The position numbers and the translations under genes were made by a program. A stretch of 64,000 bases of DNA, taken from contig NZ_JACHMQ010000001.1 in NCBI RefSeq assembly GCF_014208105.1, forward strand, positions 7,006,001-7,070,000. Reading direction: 5' to 3'. The DNA comes from Actinomadura coerulea. GTDB taxonomy: Bacteria > Actinomycetota > Actinomycetes > Streptosporangiales > Streptosporangiaceae. Each line of letters opens with the position of its first letter. Position 1 is the stretch's first letter. The notes below the pieces were generated by a model. The model did not search any database and had not been told where the DNA came from. It saw nothing but the letters and a program-made list of their open reading frames with translations. Below are positions 61,432 through 64,000 of this stretch, piece after piece.

Positions 61432-62412
61432 TCAGCCGGCGGCCGGGGTCTCCTCGGTGGCCGGCGTCTGGACGGCGCCCGGGGACGGGGACGACTCAGG
61501 CCCGCCCTGCTCGGCGCCCGGGGACGGCGACGTGCTCGTCTCCCCGCCGGGCGTCTGGCCGGGCGTCTGGCCGGGCGTCTGGCCGGGCGTCTGACCGCCC
61601 GGGGACTGCGGCGCGGCGGGGGTCATGGGCAGCGGGTAGGTGCTGAACTCGTCCTGCCGCGGCACGACGGGCACCTGGAACTCGACGGAGCCGGCGCGCT
61701 CGAACCGCATCGTCAGCGGGACCGTGGCCCCGGCGGTCAGCTCCTTGTTGAGCCGGGGAAGCACCACCAGCGGCTGCTCCCCGCCGGTGTTCGGCGTGGC
61801 CGACGGACCGCCGCCCTGCGGACCCGTGGTGTTCTCCGAGGTCGGGGTCTCCGACACGTTCGGCGTCGCGCCCTGGCCGGTCGGCTCGGGGGTGGCGCCG
61901 CCCGAGGGCGCGGCCGGGCCGGAGGACGCGCCGCCGGAGGGTGTGGCGCCCGGCTGCTGCGTCTTCTTCTTGCCGCCCTGCTGCTGCGGGGCGGGGGTCG
62001 CCGAAGGCTTGCCCAGCAGCTTGGTGAAGCTGCCCGTCCCGTCCGGGGCGGCGGGGGGCAGCGTGAGCGCGCCGCCCTCGATCTTCGCCTCGCCGCCGAA
62101 CGCCGGGGAGCTGACCGAGACCAGGCGGTCCTGGCGGCCCTTCACCTGGTTGATGATCACGCCGTAGAGCGCGATGGAGGTGCCCGCGGGGATCGGCCGT
62201 CCCGCCTCCGGGCCCAGCAGGAACATGTGGCGCAGGTCGATCTGCGCCGCCCCCGGCCGGTCCTTCGGCACCGACACGTTGACACCCTCGGTGAGCTGCG
62301 TGGGGGCGGCGGTCTGGGGCTTCTCGCCGGCGCCGCAGCCGGAGACCACCGGCGCGATGGCGACGGCGCCCGCGACGGCGAGCACGACCATTCGACGGCT
62401 GTTTCGGATCAC
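61432..62412 (-). CDS. Lipoprotein with interrupted PCuAC-like domain
   Basis: A 326-residue lipoprotein: lipobox VVSGCGAG at about residues 23-30. The folded parts (DLRHMFLLGPEAGRPIPAGT, LYGVIINQVKGRQDRLVSVS and VVLPRLNKELTAGATVPLTM) look like a copper-chaperone-like beta barrel of the DUF461/PCuAC type, but they are separated by about 80 residues of Pro/Gly/Ser/Thr-rich linker, and the Met/His copper ligands are not obvious. The C terminus has four GQTP repeats encoded by 12-bp DNA repeats (about 61555-61602). Function is unknown. Confidence 0.65.
   Translation of the reverse strand: MIRNSRRMVVLAVAGAVAIAPVVSGCGAGEKPQTAAPTQLTEGVNVSVPKDRPGAAQIDLRHMFLLGPEAGRPIPAGTSIALYGVIINQVKGRQDRLVSVSSPAFGGEAKIEGGALTLPPAAPDGTGSFTKLLGKPSATPAPQQQGGKKKTQQPGATPSGGASSGPAAPSGGATPEPTGQGATPNVSETPTSENTTGPQGGGPSATPNTGGEQPLVVLPRLNKELTAGATVPLTMRFERAGSVEFQVPVVPRQDEFSTYPLPMTPAAPQSPGGQTPGQTPGQTPGQTPGGETSTSPSPGAEQGGPESSPSPGAVQTPATEETPAAG
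61555..61602 (+). repeat. 12-bp coding tandem repeats (GQTP) in the lipoprotein
   Basis: Four near-identical copies of GTCTGGCCGGGC encode GQTP units in the disordered C-terminal tail. Copy number is likely to vary between strains. Confidence 0.8.
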
Positions 62413-62553
62413 TGCGGCGGTCTCCTCGCGAAATATCAGGTGAAGAGGTGGCTTCAGAAAGTTGTGGGGCAGGCGTGAGATACGCCAGGGGAAGCGTAGC
62501 GAGGTCTCCCCGGAAACCCCTCCCCGGGGTGGCCGACACGCCTGGCGGGGGGC

Positions 62554-63327
62554 CTATCCGGAACCGAGACTCTTGATCTTCCCGGTGAGCTCGGGCCCGG
62601 GGCGGGGCGCCCGGAGGACGTCGGAAACGACGCCGTCGGGCCGTACGAAGACGGCGGTGATGCCGGTGCCCGTCGGTCCGGGCGTTCCCGGCGCGGGCGA
62701 GTAGGCGCCGGCCAGGACGCCGGCGCGGTCCTCCAGGAGCTGGGGCGTCCCGTTGTGGGCGGTGCCCGCGCACGCCTTGAGGTCCTTCAGGGGCATGGGC
62801 TTCCTGGCGCCCGCGGGACGCGGGTCGGCGACGAGCCAGAACGTGAGCGTGTACTCCTGCGTCCGGCCGGCCAGCTCGGCCACCAGGCCCTCGCAGCGGT
62901 ATCCGGGCGGGACGATCGCGATCACGCCGGGGCGCACGTCCCGCAGCGGCTTGGAGGCGCGGCCCGCCGTCACGAGGTCGACCCGGCGGTCGGGCAGCAG
63001 CCCGCCGACCCGGCCGGGGCTCGCGGTGGGGCGCGGGGCCAGCTGGGCGGTTGTCGGCCGGGGCGCGGGGCGGGGGCCGAACGCCGTCATCAGCACGCCG
63101 CTCAGCAGCGCGACCAGCAGCGCGCCGGCGATGATCGGGACGGCGACCCCGAACCGGGTCAGCGGGCGGTACAGCCGCCGCACCCGGGCCCTGCGCCGCC
63201 TCCGGCGCCGCTCCCGGTGGTAGGCGGCGACGTCCCGCTCCAGCTCGCGGGCGTCGTCGGGCACGACGACGTCAACGCGCGGGAGCCCGTAGTCGTCGGG
63301 CTCCGGGTCGCCGCCGTCCGGCCTCAC
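62554..63327 (-). CDS. Membrane-anchored protein with possible thioredoxin-like exported domain
   Basis: A 257-residue protein: acidic N terminus, an Arg-rich segment (HRERRRRRRRARVRRLYRPL), one helix (FGVAVPIIAGALLVALLSGV), a Pro-rich linker and an exported alpha/beta domain of about 150 residues (GVIAIVPPGYRCEGLVAELA, LTFWLVADPRPAG, ITAVFVRPDGVVSDVL) with Cys residues in YRCEG and LKACAG. The strand order resembles a thioredoxin-like fold, but this is tentative. It precedes the lipoprotein gene on the same strand (about 140 bp), and both are often found near carD. Confidence 0.6.
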   Translation of the reverse strand: MRPDGGDPEPDDYGLPRVDVVVPDDARELERDVAAYHRERRRRRRRARVRRLYRPLTRFGVAVPIIAGALLVALLSGVLMTAFGPRPAPRPTTAQLAPRPTASPGRVGGLLPDRRVDLVTAGRASKPLRDVRPGVIAIVPPGYRCEGLVAELAGRTQEYTLTFWLVADPRPAGARKPMPLKDLKACAGTAHNGTPQLLEDRAGVLAGAYSPAPGTPGPTGTGITAVFVRPDGVVSDVLRAPRPGPELTGKIKSLGSG

Positions 63328-63692
63328 GCGGCACCTCCCTCGCCGATCGGTGTTCCCGCGGGACGCGCGTCCCGACGCCGTGTCCTATTAAGACCCTCCC
63401 GGGCGCTTCGTACCCGCGCGGCCCAGGGTGCTCACATCCCAGTATGGAACCCGCCCGCACCGCCGGCGGGACGATGCTTGTATCGGGGGGCCGCTTCCAG
63501 GTAAGGGCGCGGGGGCGGGATCACGGTGTTCTTCCGGCTACGCTGAGCGAGGGGAACTGGTCGCCGATGCACCAATAAAGGGGTTTGTCAATACCTCAAT
63601 ATGTGGCTTGACCTGCGCATTTGTCGGGAAGGCGGGTTCGGGCACGCTCGTTTCCGTGCTACCCTGGTTCTAGCGGAAGGGGTACTTGTCAC
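63328..63692. other. Intergenic region with carD promoter
   Basis: About 365 bp. TTGACC at 63608-63613 is a good -35-like hexamer and TACCCT at 63660-63665 a possible -10 of a second promoter; they are too far apart to belong to one. GGAAGGGG before the ATG at 63693 is the ribosome binding site. No small gene or RNA is recognised in the rest. Confidence 0.5.
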
Positions 63693-64000
63693 ATGACTTT
63701 CCAGGTCGGCGACACCGTCGTCTACCCCCACCATGGGGCTGCTCGGATCGAGGCCATCGAGACTCGCACCATCAAGGGTGAGGACAGGACCTACCTGGTC
63801 CTGAAGGTTGACAAGGGTGACCTGACGGTACGGGTCCCGGTCGAGAACGTCGAGGACGTGGGCGTCCGGGACGTCGTCGGCCAGGACGGGCTGGAGAAGG
63901 TGTTCGAGGTGCTTCGCGCACCATACACCGAGGAGCCCACCAACTGGTCGCGCCGGTACAAGGCGAATCTTGAGAAGCTCGCCTCCGGCGATGTCAACAA
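63693..64000 (+). CDS. carD: CarD family RNA-polymerase-binding regulator (N-terminal part)
   Basis: Incomplete at the right edge (102 codons seen). The N-terminal RNA-polymerase-interaction Tudor-like domain begins TFQVGDTVVYPHHGAARIEA and continues with the basic strand RTYLVLKVDKGDLTVRVPVE. CarD binds the beta subunit and stabilises open promoter complexes, chiefly at rRNA promoters, and is essential in mycobacteria. In actinobacteria it is usually followed by ispD and ispF, which would lie beyond the window. Confidence 0.95.
   Translation, partial: MTFQVGDTVVYPHHGAARIEAIETRTIKGEDRTYLVLKVDKGDLTVRVPVENVEDVGVRDVVGQDGLEKVFEVLRAPYTEEPTNWSRRYKANLEKLASGDVN

Noticed and set aside
1..64000. CRISPR arrays, tRNA or rRNA genes, insertion sequences, prophage
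   Set aside because: No regularly spaced repeats with unique spacers, no T-arm-like tRNA patterns outside coding DNA, and no transposase, integrase or phage structural genes were seen.

Overview
The window is about 64 kb of very GC-rich bacterial chromosome with third-codon positions almost always G or C. The gene content points to an actinobacterium, most likely a Streptosporangiales or Actinomadura-type organism (family level is inference). Markers are the mycothiol gene mshA, an F420-type flavin oxidoreductase, CarD, the phoU / senX3-regX3 (phoRP) cluster with a PHO box, the HTH-hbhA-DUF2516 trio also found in mycobacteria, MurT-GatD, and many genes whose -10 box sits only 6-8 nt before the start codon, as expected of leaderless mRNAs. 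I see no rRNA, tRNA, CRISPR array, insertion sequence, prophage or large secondary-metabolite cluster.

Layout. 1-5 kb: divergent zinc-ribbon gene and the murT-gatD pair (lipid II amidation), a Tat-type metallophosphoesterase and a flavin split-barrel protein. 5-11 kb: TetR with a divergent dehydrogenase, two DinB-fold proteins, a cupin remnant, TerC, a YjdF-like membrane protein, DsrE and tiny membrane proteins. 11-17 kb: nitrobindin, a 12-codon minigene, Fur, YgfZ, Dtd, a BKACE enzyme, asparaginase and a TetR. 17-24 kb: a FadR-MFS pair bracketed by two related single-helix membrane proteins, a DUF2207 protein and a zinc peptidase. 24-32 kb: HTH-hbhA-DUF2516, a Phd/YefM-RelE-like toxin-antitoxin pair, a frameshifted gene, TetR-MMPL and a VapBC-like pair. 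32-38 kb: SMP-30, bluB, a GT87 mannosyltransferase, a NarL-type two-component system and blaI with an M56 peptidase. 38-46 kb: MarR-MFS drug efflux, trpS behind a textbook tryptophan attenuator, TetRs, methyltransferase and an AlkZ-like glycosylase. 46-56 kb: MarR-controlled extradiol dioxygenase, macrodomain, UspA, acyl-CoA synthetase, SDR, then mshA-ybjN-gpmA. 56-64 kb: a MarR, a BNR-repeat protein, phoU/senX3-regX3, a SHOCT protein, two exported proteins and carD.

The window is dominated by small regulator-target modules, and for many of them the operator is visible as an inverted repeat beside the regulator. The strongest signals are: (1) the attenuator of trpS, with a leaderless 12-residue leader peptide containing Trp-Trp and mutually exclusive hairpins; (2) a 12-codon minigene upstream of fur whose ribosome binding site is a near-complete complement of the 16S rRNA 3' tail; (3) a recurrent pattern of 16-20 bp tandem duplications that contain a gene's stop codon; (4) a shared 20-bp TGAGT motif about 50 bp before two unrelated small membrane-protein genes; and (5) a set of well-formed regulator/operator pairs.
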